Source: Endocalyx cinctus (taxonomy: Eukaryota > Ascomycota > Sordariomycetes > Amphisphaeriales > Apiosporaceae). From it: 64,000 bases of DNA. Shown here piece by piece: positions 11,184 through 21,605 of this stretch. A program made the position numbers and the translations under genes. Location: the NCBI GenBank assembly GCA_001600455.1, contig BCKC01000002.1, positions 1,936,171 through 2,000,170 of the forward strand. Reading direction: 5' to 3'. The notes beneath the pieces are model-generated. The model had not been told where the DNA came from, did no database searches, and was given only the letters and a program-made list of their open reading frames with translations. Position 1 is the first letter of the stretch. Each line of letters begins with the position of its first letter.

Positions 11184-12222
11184 GTTTGAGACGTATGGTT
11201 CTGACGTTTGGGATATGCTAGTCCAACACAGCCGCCGACAAGGAAAACTTCAACAGCTTGACGGGGAGAGGGAAGAATGGACAAGAGAGGAACAACAAGG
11301 GCGACGATCTCCTGTCAGGCATTATATACATATGCAGAGAAGCCGGGTCTTTCTTATCACCGTCGATCTCATTTACGCTCAAAAGGCAAGCATTTGGCTA
11401 ATTAACATTGCCATTCAGGTACACTAATTTACGAATTAAGTCAAAGGTCTGTGACCCCGACATTACATTTCTTCGCCAGAGATAAGCCTCCGCTATTAGA
11501 GATAAGACAAGCCGAAGTTTGATAGTTCCCTGAATAATTTCTATAGTTGGGCACACAGAGAATATGAGGCATGGCTGGGGTATGGTGCATGGTACAGGAT
11601 ACGACAGGTTAAAAATAACAACATTTCTATTACCAGGAGCTTTCTCTTTTCCTTTTTCCCTTAGGGCGACCTGTAAATACCGTTAATAAGCACTTCACTT
11701 TAATAGCCGAGAGTGATGTTATCGTTATCATGTAACAGGAGTTAGTTGATAGTTTCCAGGGATATATGGATAGGGTGACCCATGACCCGATGACCCACTG
11801 ATATGGGGTAGTAAGTATTGCGGAAGTCGGAGAGGCCGTCTGCCCACCTAGCATTTATATCTTCTAGTACGTACTCCGTAGATTAGATGTTATCGTAGAG
11901 TCTGCTAATATGTTTAGCTACTACGCAGTGGAGTCGTCGATACATCTTTACCTTTCAAGTGAATATCGGAAGAATATTGGCAATACTTTGAGGAGCAAGC
12001 CATCTGGATAACCTGGGTTAGGAATCTCTCTCTATGCCTAGTTGACGAATTGATAATAATACTGACCTTTAACCTAAATAAGACCCACCATTAAAAGAAT
12101 AGAGTGTTTCTCATAAGTTTAGACCTACGTTTTGTTCTTACCTCATTGGTCGCAATACTCACCTCCTATTTTATTTCTTTATTATTTCTTTTACATACGG
12201 AGGACGCCAGTCGTTTATCATC
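11184..12222. promoter_or_regulatory. Divergent promoter, sugar transporter / DUF1479 oxygenase
   Basis: 1,039 bp between two start codons on opposite strands. It contains one TACTCCGTA 9-mer (11872-11880), part of a dispersed motif family in this window. A GTGACCCATGACCCGATGACCC direct repeat lies near 11776-11797 and could be an operator. Small open frames here lack support. Confidence 0.5.
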
Positions 12223-13636
12223 ATGCCTGGTGTTCTAAAAAACTGGCCGGCGTGGCCCGAGTTCGGAACTCCGCCGAAGGATGCGACGACGACACGGGAC
12301 CCGTGGTTCGGCAGAAGCAAAGCCGAGATTATTTCCCAGTACGGAGAGGAAGCGCTGCGGCAGGGTTGGGTAAAGACGTGCAATTCGCTGGTGACCCTCA
12401 CCGAAGAGCTCGCCTCCCTGGGCTCCGACGCCGTTCCGGTCTTCGAGATGAGCGCGATCCTCCAGAATGGCAACAAACTCACCGACGAGCAGAAGGCACA
12501 GATGAGACTTCGAGGATGTTGCGTCGTGAGAGGCGTTCTCTCCGAGGAAGAAGCCAGGTCCCATTACCGGGACCTCAAGCGGTATATCGCCGATAACGGT
12601 GATAAAATTCAGGGGTGGCCGATAGGATCGCCCTCGATATTCAACCTTTACAATTCCAGCGCGCAGGTCTCGGTACGTACCCACCCGAACCAGCTCGTCC
12701 TGCAAAGGGCGCTTAACTCGCTGTACCACGACGCCACGGGGGAGACGAGCCCCGATCCCCTGAGCTACACGGACGCGGCCCGGGTCCGTCCCCCGGGCCA
12801 GGAGTTCCTGGGTCTAGGCCCGCACATCGACGCCGGCAGCCTCTGCCGCTGGGCCGACGCCCCTTACCGCAAGACGTACCGAGAGATATTCTCCGGCTTT
12901 CCCGAAAAACACGACGCCTGGGACCTCGCGGTCCGCAAGGACGCCGATCAGCACATGTTCCCGGCGCGCGCCCACGGATGCGTGTTCCGCGCCTTCCAGG
13001 GCTGGACCGCCCTGTCTCCGGCTTCGGCTTCGTGCGGCACCTTGATGCTGTACCCGAACGTGGAGAAGGTGGTGTCGTACCTGCTACTGCGACCGTTCTT
13101 TGCGCCGCCCGCGGACGAGAAGGACGTGATGGATCCGAACAAGTGGACTTTTGACCCGACTTCCGACTTCTTCCCGGGAACGATGACTGACCAGAGCCAG
13201 AGGCTGAGCATCTCGTCGCATCCACACCTCCGTCTGCAAGATTGTATGACGTATATCCCTAAGATCAACCCCGGTGATACGGTTTGGTGGCATACCGACG
13301 TAAGTAACTCCTAATTTTTTCAACACCTTCCCCCTTATATTCCCCACAAATTCACTTTGGTTGGAAGTACTAACGCTTACCCATCGTTAGATGTGCCATG
13401 CTGTTGATCCCGAGCACAATGGTACTGAGGATGCAAGCGTAGTTTACGTGCCTGCTTGCCCTACCACCGCCATTAACAAGAACTATATCAAGAAACAGTT
13501 ACAAAACGCGCTGAATGGAATACCTCCCCCTGATAGAATCGGTGTAGATCTGGATGAGAGAACTTTGAAGGGATACAAGGGATTCGATCATGTGTCGGAA
13601 GAGGGTAAATCAGCGTTGGGATTTGGTTTGTTGTAG
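12223..13636 (+). CDS. DUF1479 family protein, probable Fe(II)/2-oxoglutarate oxygenase
   Basis: Two exons (12223-13299 and 13391-13636; intron 91 bp, GTAAGT/GTTAG) give 440 residues. DUF1479 proteins (E. coli YbiU relatives) fold as double-stranded beta-helix oxygenases. The putative iron site is visible: His201 and Asp203 in GPHIDAGSLCRW, and His362 in MCHAVDPEHNG just after the splice junction. The N-terminal half contains the RGCCVVRGVLSEEEA motif typical of the family. No native substrate is established for the family, so the reaction is unknown. The intact metal ligands suggest an active enzyme. The position between a transporter and a P450 suggests a role in oxidising an imported small molecule (inference). 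Confidence 0.9.
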
Positions 13637-14035
13637 CTAGTTGAAGCCATTTCGCCTGCAACTAGCTTTACATATGATACCTTCATTAGGCTTATATAGG
13701 ATATGTAAATATTAATCAAAACTCATTAAATGAACCATCGAATCATGACCATTTATTATAATAAAGACATGTATTATTGGTCTTAAGGCGAGTGGAACAT
13801 AAGATGGTTCTCCATTTTAACTCATTCTCAATACAATATTCAATGAGTTTTATTTTTTAATAAAAAAAATTATCTTATCTACAATTAGATTTAGGATATC
13901 AGTCTACTCATGAGCTCATTCGTATGCTTTCATAATATATGAGTATTACTCAATATCATATTGAATATACCCGAAGACTTTATCATCTCTGACTTCTTAC
14001 GGTAGTGAAAAATATACCTGGCGAAAACAACCACA
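13637..14035. other. Convergent intergenic region
   Basis: 399 bp, very AT-rich, between the 3' ends of the DUF1479 and P450 genes. Nothing beyond presumptive polyadenylation signals is seen. Confidence 0.45.
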
Positions 14036-15829
14036 TCACTCCTTATAATGATCCTTCGTCCTCTCCTGAGCCAATTGCAAGCACTCCTCCAGCAACGGCT
14101 CATCGCGCGGGATCAGCTTCACCTTGAAATCCCGCGGGATAGCCACCAAAGCCGTCTTGAACTGGTTGTATTCCACGTAGTCGGTGTTAGGCGGCTCCGT
14201 CTCGCTAGAGACGATCTTGTAAGACGAGAGCAGGCGGATGAGGGCCGCGTTCAGGAGCCGGCTGGCGATATACTGGCCCGAGCACGCCCTTGAACCCGTT
14301 CCGAAGCTCAGGTGCGCTAGACCGCTAACCTCCGCCTCGACGGGCGGATCGACGCTGGAGAGCCAGCGCTCGGGGTCGAACTTTCCGCCGTCTTTGCCGA
14401 AGTGATCAACGTCTGGCGGATTTCATTGCGGTTAGCGTCTCAGCTCAGTGGGAGAAATGAAGACTTCGAAGTAAAGAAAAGACAAATTTACGTACCGTGG
14501 TTACCGGCCTGCGCGTTAATCAGGATCATCGTCTTAGGCGGGATAATCGCCCCGTTCCAGTTGACTTCGGTTACAGTTTTCCTCGGAAGACTCATAGAGC
14601 TCACGGTGTAGTAGCGACCGGCCTCTTTGATTATGGCATTGACGTATGGGACCTTTTCTTCTACGTAGCAACTTGTCCAGGCGTCCCTGATATCCGGGTA
14701 GTAGCGCTTGATATCCTCGTACGCGCGATCCTGCCAGACCTGGCCTTCAGGAGTGCAGAGAGAACCGATACAGGAGGTTAGCGTTCCGGGAATCGTCTCA
14801 AACCCGCCTGAAACGAGAGATAGGCAAATGGACGAAACTTCTACGCCCGTCAATTTGGTCTCCTCGTCTTTCAAGATGGCGGCCGAAATGCACGGCTTAT
14901 CGGTTCCGGCCTTGATCATGTCGCGAACCTTGTCAAGCAGATGATTCAGGTACTTGTCTCGCCTTTCGCGCAGCTCCTTACTCCGAGCGGTCTTCTCGTT
15001 GTTAGGTAGATACCGGAGAATGGGAACGTAGTCTTGAAGGTTCTCCGATGCGCTACGAAGCAAGGAGATGGCCGAGCCGACGTACAGGATCTCGCGCAGG
15101 AGCTCGTCGTAGACCGCGTCCATGCGGATACCGTAGCAGAGTGTCAGTGTGGTGTTAAGCGCGTAGCGTTGGATGTAAGGTCGCACGTTCAACTCCACCT
15201 CGCCGCTTCTGCTGTCCTTGTGAAGGTCCCTCAGGATACAGAAACTCTCGAGGTCGAACATGGGGTAATAGTTGCGCAGGGCGGGTCTACCAAGCGCCGT
15301 CCCGGCCGCCTTGCGCTTCTTCTTGCAAGATTCGTCCCACGGAGACGAGCCGATGGTGAAGCCCTGGGTGCTGCTTATGACACCGTGGAAAGTGTAGAGC
15401 TTGGGCCGGTCAATAACGGCGTTCTGGTTACCCAGTAGCATCTTCTTGCAGTCATCGAACGAGTTCACCACGACGGCCCGCGTGTTGCCTAGTTTGATCT
15501 GGAAGACCGAGTGGTTATATTGACGCCACCATTTCTCGCATACCGAGGCATGGTCCTCCCCGAGCTTGAGCAGGTGCCCAAAGACGGGAGCTGCGCCGGG
15601 AATTTCGGGTAGTCCCTTTATATGCGGAATATCAGTAGCATAGGCGATCTAGTTGATAGTTAGATTGACGATGTTCACGATGCTTTAAAACGGGGATACG
15701 TCTTACTTGGTAGAATATCGCAGTGAGGAACACTACTATAAGAGCAACCGCGATTGGAACGACACCCTGCGTATCCCGAGCTTGCTGAACCCAGGCCAGC
15801 ACGGGCAGTAGATCTATCTGCTTAGACAT
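14036..15829 (-). CDS. Cytochrome P450, phenylacetate-hydroxylase-like (CYP504 type)
   Basis: Heme monooxygenase anchored in the ER. Three exons (15707-15829, 14496-15648, 14036-14412; introns 58 and 83 bp) give 550 residues. Residues 25-40 form the membrane anchor. The I-helix motif is GGFETIPG, the K-helix ExxR is EAGR in NAIIKEAGRYY, and the heme ligand is Cys469 in FGTGSRACSG. The segment STQGFTIGSSPWDESCKKKR followed by AAGTALGRPA closely resembles the conserved N-terminal region of CYP504 enzymes (phenylacetate 2-hydroxylase phacA and phacB in Aspergillus), as I recall it. The substrate is therefore plausibly a phenylacetate-like aromatic acid, but the other phenylacetate/homogentisate genes are not in the window. 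It sits beside SDRs, an amidase and a dioxygenase. The exon 3 start was chosen from a CCAG acceptor that completes the codon before VDHFG. Confidence 0.92.
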
Positions 15830-16291
15830 TTCGTTCTAGCTTGTATCAGCGCCGTGGTATTGAAGATGTGTACGCCACTACGAAGATGAATGCCTAAGTG
15901 TTTTTCATCAACTTATTGTGACGATGATTTGTCCCCTATATCGATCCTCTTGTATAAAGTCAGTACCGTGACCGGACCGCGGTTACCTCCGGTATTTTTT
16001 CTTACCCTAATGATCACTCGAACGAGTGCGGGGATCCCTGGAAATTAGAGAAGGTGTGCCGGTCGGAGCGACCGACGTGATCGGAAAAGTGTATACACAT
16101 ATAGCTAATAGACCCACGTCGCACGCGCGCGTGATTACGGCGGTTTGGCCGACGTTATCGGCAGCAAGTTGATATCATCACATGGGATATTCTGTATCAA
16201 GAAATATATTTCAATGCTTGAAGATTGTAAGAGATTGAAGATATTAGCCCAAGTCGGCATTTTGCCGATCTCGGTCTGAATCAAATAATTG

Positions 16292-16304
16292 CTAACCCTA
16301 ACCC
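16292..16304. repeat. Short interstitial telomere-like tract
   Basis: CTAACCCTAACCC, two copies of the CCCTAA unit used by filamentous-fungal telomeres, followed by degenerate TATCAACCC. Too short to prove a past chromosome end or healed break, but it lies directly beside a tandem repeat. Confidence 0.5.
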
Positions 16305-16320
16305 TATCAACCCTCTTAGA

Positions 16321-16368
16321 GCTATAGCTATCTTTGGCTATAGCTATCTTTGGCTATAGCTATCTTTG
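16321..16368. repeat. Three perfect tandem copies of a 16 bp unit
   Basis: GCTATAGCTATCTTTG repeated at 16321-16336, 16337-16352 and 16353-16368 without a mismatch. Each unit contains the palindrome AGCTATAGCT/ATAGCTAT. The array could be a variable-number locus. Confidence 0.9.
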
Positions 16369-16570
16369 CATCTGCACATGTCTTCCGCGTGCTTCTTTCA
16401 GCTCCCGAGACGAACATGTTATATTTACTTTTGCAAGTTGAAACAGAGATTGGATTATACTAGAGTGAGTCTATTAAACCGTATAGTATACTAGGTAAAC
16501 TTCTAGGCTGTAGAATTAAGAGATCTAGCCTTGCTATATTCGCTATTACGTGAAGATTTCCCGTTTTTCG

Positions 16571-17504
16571 TTAAAGAATATATCCGGCATCGACAACAAT
16601 GTTTACTCCAGTCATACTTTTGGATTTCGCGAGTGTCAGTACTTGCTGTGCAACGTCCTAGCCGGCAAATGAGTTAGTACTTGTCGGATTGCCGGTGAGT
16701 TCACTTCATTACCTCTAATTCCGCGAAACGTTTGAGTTTCGTCTTCTGCCTATGCGCTTCTTGAGCCTCGGGTGGGAATCTCTCGGCCCATTCCTGTGAT
16801 ATTATATTAGCTTTGTGTACAAATAGTTTTGTAGTGTAGGTTGGTAATACGTTATCACTTACAGTTTGTAAGAGACCTGGCGATACACTGTTGACTCTGA
16901 TTTTGGGGCCCACCATGCATGCTAGTCCTTTCATCATGTGTAGTTGCGCAGCTTTGGTAACAGAATAGGCCTATGGTCTCATTATAAATGAATGCTCATC
17001 CGGCTAGAAGCTATAATAGGTACTAACCAGAGAACTTCCATTATGTCCCATACCCGAGACAGAGGCTGTGCTAATGAAGCATCCTTCAGTTGCATCAAGA
17101 TGTGCTCTCGCGGCATGTAACAGCCAAAGGTGAGACTTAACGTTCATATTGAAAGCCCGATCCCACTCTTCCTCAAATATATTATCGTCGATGTTTGCCA
17201 TATCTCGAGGCTGTGTCCATCCACCATTGGAGAAAACAACGTCTAAGCGACCCATCTTTGTATGGGCCTCGGAGACGAGACGTTCAACATCGCTACGTGC
17301 TTCCAGGTTGGCTTGTATACACACATGTGTGTCACCTTCTAAACCTTTCTGTGTCGGAAGGCTGTTTAAGAGCTTTGCTGCCTTGTCAGCGCTGGAGTGA
17401 TAGTTAATCGCAACTCGGAATCCGTTCTTGGCGAAGCACCGCGCTGTAGCGGCGCCGAGTCCCGCTGAACCTGCAGTGACAAGTACTACCGGGATTGGAG
17501 ACAT
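16571..17504 (-). CDS. Short-chain dehydrogenase/reductase (SDR)
   Basis: NAD(P)-dependent oxidoreductase of the classical SDR type. Four exons (17028-17504, 16863-16970, 16713-16793, 16571-16657; introns 57, 69 and 55 bp, all phase 0) give 250 residues, the usual length. The cofactor motif is TAGSAGLGAATA. NGG occupies the NAG position after LDVVFS. The catalytic Ser is in ISTASVSG and the Tyr/Lys pair in AYSVTKAA, split from the Ser by the first intron. The last two exons supply the usual C-terminus (DVAQQVLTLAKSKSMTG...VVDAGY). An upstream in-frame TTG extension was rejected: 17504 is the first ATG and sits just before VVLVTAG. The replacement of the canonical NAG by NGG is conservative. 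Substrate unknown. Confidence 0.9.
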
Positions 17505-18002
17505 GATACGTGCTTGTAGATGTGTCGACAACCTAGAAATTACGGGAAGTTCAATCCAAATAAATGGTCTTAGTAAACGTCAACACTGCATTATGGACTT
17601 CGGGTACGATTACGGTGCTCGCCCCTAATCGGTGCAAATAAATTAGGGAGCGACCCGAACAGAAGACTAGTACTCCGTAATTTGAAGTATAATAGGGGCT
17701 TAGGGGCTAGCGGTCCTTCCGACCCCCTTGTAACTTAGACCTAACCACTTAGATATTATACTAAAATATAGCGATATCAGCACAGCATTACAGTGGGGTG
17801 AAGCCTAAATTAAGCCTAACTGATAAGGAGTACAGTGGACGTGGCTCAGCACTTGAACACCGGTATTTAGCAGTAATTCATTACTTAGCAGTGACTTCAT
17901 AAAATACAGTAATTATCCGAATCACCAGCACCCCGCTCACACGCCATTTACCCCTCTAATTTTTTTGATATACTTGACTTTCTAAATCATCCTATATGGA
18001 AT
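17505..18002. promoter_or_regulatory. Divergent promoter between two SDR genes
   Basis: 498 bp between the start codons of two oppositely oriented dehydrogenase genes. It contains TACTCCGTA at 17671-17679. A shared promoter would be consistent with co-regulation, but no known factor site was identified. Confidence 0.5.
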
Positions 18003-19213
18003 ATGGCGTCTCTACAAATCAGTGACTTGTTTGGAGTCAAGGGACGAGTTGCGTTAGTTACAGGAGGCAGCAGTGGCCTGGGGTTTATGATCTGTAAGGC
18101 AAGTCGCAAACAAAGGCGACCCCTTTTTCAGCCAAGGTCTAACAAGCAGACCCATCGTTCGTCGGTTATATAGGGTTTAGTTTCCAACGGCGCAAAGGTC
18201 TATCTCGTCGCCTTACCAACAGATCCGATCAACGAGAAAGTAAATGAACTCAACGAGATAGGCGCATCTACGGGAGGTAGTGCCGAAGGGTACGATGAAA
18301 ACGAACCCTCCATAACTTCTTTTTACCTAATTTGCAGGGTCACCATGAAGAGATATGTGCTTAACTAACATGGAGGTAGAATTCCTTGTGATCTCTCCTC
18401 TAAAGACGCTATCGGAGACTTAGCCAAGGCGATACGCCAAAAGGAGACGCATCTAGATGTACTTGTCTCCAATGCGGGAATCCGGCGTGATCCAGTCATA
18501 GCTTGTGACGTCTTGAAAGCCCCCCTGGAAGAATTAGAAGCGTCCATGTGGTCTTCACGTGCTTCAGACTGGGAGGATACGTTTCGGATCAATACAACAG
18601 CACATTATTACCTCGCTGTGGCTTTTTCACCGCTGCTAGCTGCCGCGTCACAGCTTGACGTCGGCAACGGCAATCTGGGGAGGAGCGAGGGTAGAGGTGC
18701 CGTCGTCGTCACCAGTTCCTGCGCCAGCATGCATAATGCGACGAACGTGGACTTGACAAGCTACGCTAGTAGTAAGGCCGCCACCGATCACCTTGTCAAA
18801 CTCCTTGCCGCCAAATTCAGCAGGTTTTATATTCGCGTAGTCGGCATCAATCCTGGATGTGAGCTCCCCCTTGCCCATAACTCCTTAACCTGGGCCTTCA
18901 CGTGAGCGAGACAAAGAAACTAACTATTCACAGTTGTACCAAGTAATATGAATCCGATTGGTGAGGAGGGAAACATGTTCAGTAACCTATTTGACCAAGT
19001 CCCGGCTAAACGCGCCGGAAACGAGGAAGATATAGCTGGTGCTGTATTGTACTTATCAAGTAAAGCCGCAGTAAGTCATCATGTCCACGCTCTCAAGGCT
19101 AGTCCTAGTTTTACGAATGCAGAAAACGCGCTGACATGGTATAGTCGTATATTGACGGCATCTCCCTGTGCATTGATGGCGGAAGAGTTTTGGTAGCAAA
19201 TGGACAGCAGTAG
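18003..19213 (+). CDS. Short-chain dehydrogenase (RhlG-like), five exons, GC-AG first intron
   Basis: Exons 18003-18098, 18174-18289, 18380-18858, 18934-19070 and 19145-19213 give 298 residues. The N-terminus LFGVKGRVALVTGGSSGLG is the Rossmann motif. SNAG lies in VLVSNAGIRRD, the catalytic Ser in VVVTSSCAS and the Tyr-Lys pair in SYASSKAATDHL. The C-terminus SYIDGISLCIDGGRVLVA closes the fold. The longer insert before the catalytic Ser is typical of fungal SDRs annotated as rhamnolipid-type 3-oxoacyl reductases. Intron 1 starts with GC in a perfect AG/GCAAGT context; only this choice rejoins ICK with GLVSNGAKVYL. The other introns are GT-AG with CTAAC or CTGAC branch points. Only fragments of this gene appear as long single-frame ORFs. 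It is divergent from the neighbouring SDR. Confidence 0.88.
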
Positions 19214-19662
19214 GAATACTATTACAGACCGAATAGAATTCCATCAGCACTTTTGCCATATCAGACATAACCTTCTTTCCACCCTTTTGATGCTAATATC
19301 AGTAACTCTTTTTCCACCTAAGGAGGTTTAGTAGAGAGTAAACACTTCAGTATAGGATACCATTACAATTCATATTATTCGATTAAATAGATACAATGGC
19401 ACAAGATATATCCTCCTCGATGAAAATTCATCATATGAGAAAGAAAAAGTGAAGTGAACCAAAGTGGAGACCTAACCAACGATGATAGAGCTAGATATTA
19501 GATGCGGGTGATGTATCGGATAACCCGATGCCGAATCGGGACCACAACTTGTTATATTACACTCTAAAACAAGTCATCTACTTTCCGATAATCCACCCTT
19601 GAAAATCGTAGACTGCATAATAGTTGACAAAGTTCCCTTTCTTGTCATGTGATTTGTCCAAG
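19214..19662. other. Intergenic region upstream of amidase
   Basis: 449 bp, no gene seen. It contains the near-palindromic GTATCGGATAACCCGATGCCGAATCGGG near 19514-19541, which might be a protein-binding site. Confidence 0.4.
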
Positions 19663-21460
19663 ATGTCTACATTCGCACTCACAGACGCGCCAGCGTAAGC
19701 TATTATTCCTTTTATTTTCATAACATACCTCTAAGGTGACAAAACTGAAACCCGTAAACTACAGATCTCGACTTAATGTCGAAGACGTGCACCAATTAGC
19801 AGCTGATCTCGGCTATACCATATCCAAGCCGCAAGATGCGCAAGATTACCTCTTGTTGCTTCGGTCTTTCGAAGCCGTCATGCAGAGTGTGAAAGATGGG
19901 TCCGACTACCTCCATCCCGCCCTCGCTCCACATCCGTGCACCGGCGGTCCGCGAGAATACCGGACGCCCGATCCGGAAGAGAACCCGTTCAACGCGTGGA
20001 GTCATCGGTGCGAGTTGAAGTCAGCCAGCCCCGCGACCGACCTGCTCCGAGGTCGCACCGTAGCGATCAAGGACAACATAGCCATCGGCGGACTCCCCAC
20101 GACGCTCGGAACCTCGCCTTACGTCCTTCGACGAGACGGCGTCCTGCCCCCGTCTCCCATCGACGCCACCGTGGTATCTCGCATCCTCGCCGCGGGAGGA
20201 GTTATCAGGGGCTCATCCACGTGCGAGAGCTTCTGCGCGTCCCCTCTCGCCTTCACGTCGGCGACGGGGCCGGTGCACAACCCGCTTCTGCGCGGGTACA
20301 CGACCGGCGGGAGTAGCAGCGGGTCTTGCGCTCTGGTACGCGCGCACGACCTCGCGGGGAAGTCCGGTAGCGATCGGTTCGGCGCGACGGCCGAGCTGGC
20401 CGTGGGGAGCGACCAGGGCGGTTCGGTAAGGATACCGTCGTCGTATACGGGCTTGTACGGGCTCAAGCCGACGTTCGGCCTCGTCCCTTACACGGGAGCC
20501 GGATCTATGGCGGCTTCGATCGATCATTTAGGGCCGGTCGCTTCGAGCCTCGAGGACGTGGCCGTGCTGCTGAAAGTCATGGCCGGGTACGACGGACTCG
20601 ACCCCCGGATGACGCCCGAGTCTCCGCTTCTAGACCAGGTGAAAGATTATCCCGGGATCTTGGCGGATGCCAGGCAACGGAATTCCTCGCCTAAGGACGC
20701 TTTAGAAGGTAACGAGGAAAAGAAGAAATTTCTGCGCGTTGGCCTGTTAAAAGAATCATTCTCTGTTCCGGGCGTCTCGGCCGAGGTGAGCACGACGGTT
20801 CGCGACGCAGCGAGGAAGTTCTTCGCCGCCGCGGGTGCGGAGGTGGTCGACGTATCCATCCCAATGCACGCGGAGGGCCCTATCATCTGGACAGTTTCCA
20901 CGCGGCCTTCCATGTCGGACTGGCTATGCCAGGGGCGAAGCACGGGACATCTGACGTACCAACCGGCTCATCTAGGCATGGAATGGCCTCCAACCCAAGA
21001 CGTCTACGAACGGCTGACGACGCTAAACCCGGCCGTGGTGAACGTCATGCTGAGCAAGCGGCTCGCGGATCGCGACTTCGGTCCCGGCGTTGAGGTGAAG
21101 GCGCAACGGAAAGCATTCGAGCTGAGGGCGGCGTATGATGACGCTTTGCGCGAGGTAGATGTCCTGGTCACGCCGTGCGCGCCGACGGTCGCGATGCCTC
21201 ACCCAAAACTAAAGGAAGAGGATGGGTCCAGCTCTACTATACTGGATAAACTGAAAGCGGCAGTCGGGGTGACGTCTAATACTTGTCCGTTTAATGTTAC
21301 GGGCCATCCGGCGTTGTCGGTACCGTGTGGCACTGCGGCCCCTGAGGGTCATCCTAATGTCCAGTTGCCGATCGGGATGCAAATTATCGGAAGAAGGTGG
21401 CATGATGAGGATGTTCTTACCGCGGCGGCATGTTTCGAAGAAGGTAGAAACCGATTGTAA
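19663..21460 (+). CDS. Amidase (amidase signature family)
   Basis: Hydrolyses amide bonds with a Ser-cisSer-Lys triad. Exon 1 (19663-19694) encodes MSTFALTDAP; a 70 bp intron (GTAAGC donor, CTACAG acceptor) joins it to exon 2 (19765-21460), giving 575 residues. Lys113 is in VAIKDNIAIGG, the cis-Ser lies in TTGGSSSGS (around 194-195), and the nucleophile is Ser231 in GSDQGGSVRIPSSYTG. All three are present, so an active enzyme is expected. The reading frame extends upstream of 19765 without an ATG. The tiny first exon was chosen because it supplies an ATG and preserves phase, and it is the least certain part. There is no targeting signal and no glutaminyl-tRNA amidotransferase context. Specificity is unknown; in this neighbourhood an aromatic or aliphatic amide is plausible. 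Confidence 0.9.
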
Positions 21461-21605
21461 TAGTGTACGTAAGTTAGTAAAAGTATGTAGAGTTCATATA
21501 AATAGGACCTAGGTCATCTTTAATATCACATCGCGTACTAGAATAAAATATAGAGAGGAACCAGAAGATAATATTGGAGAAATGGCTCGCAGTTGAAGAA
21601 ATTTT

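Larger units (their letters stand above)
15830..16570. other. Intergenic region with telomere-like sequence and tandem repeat
   Basis: 741 bp between the P450 start and the 3' end of the first SDR gene. It holds a short CCCTAA-type interstitial telomere-like tract and a three-copy 16 bp repeat (listed separately). No gene is seen. Confidence 0.5.

Noticed and set aside
11630..11854. 74-codon minus-strand frame between transporter and oxygenase genes
   Set aside because: No recognisable features; sits in a divergent promoter.
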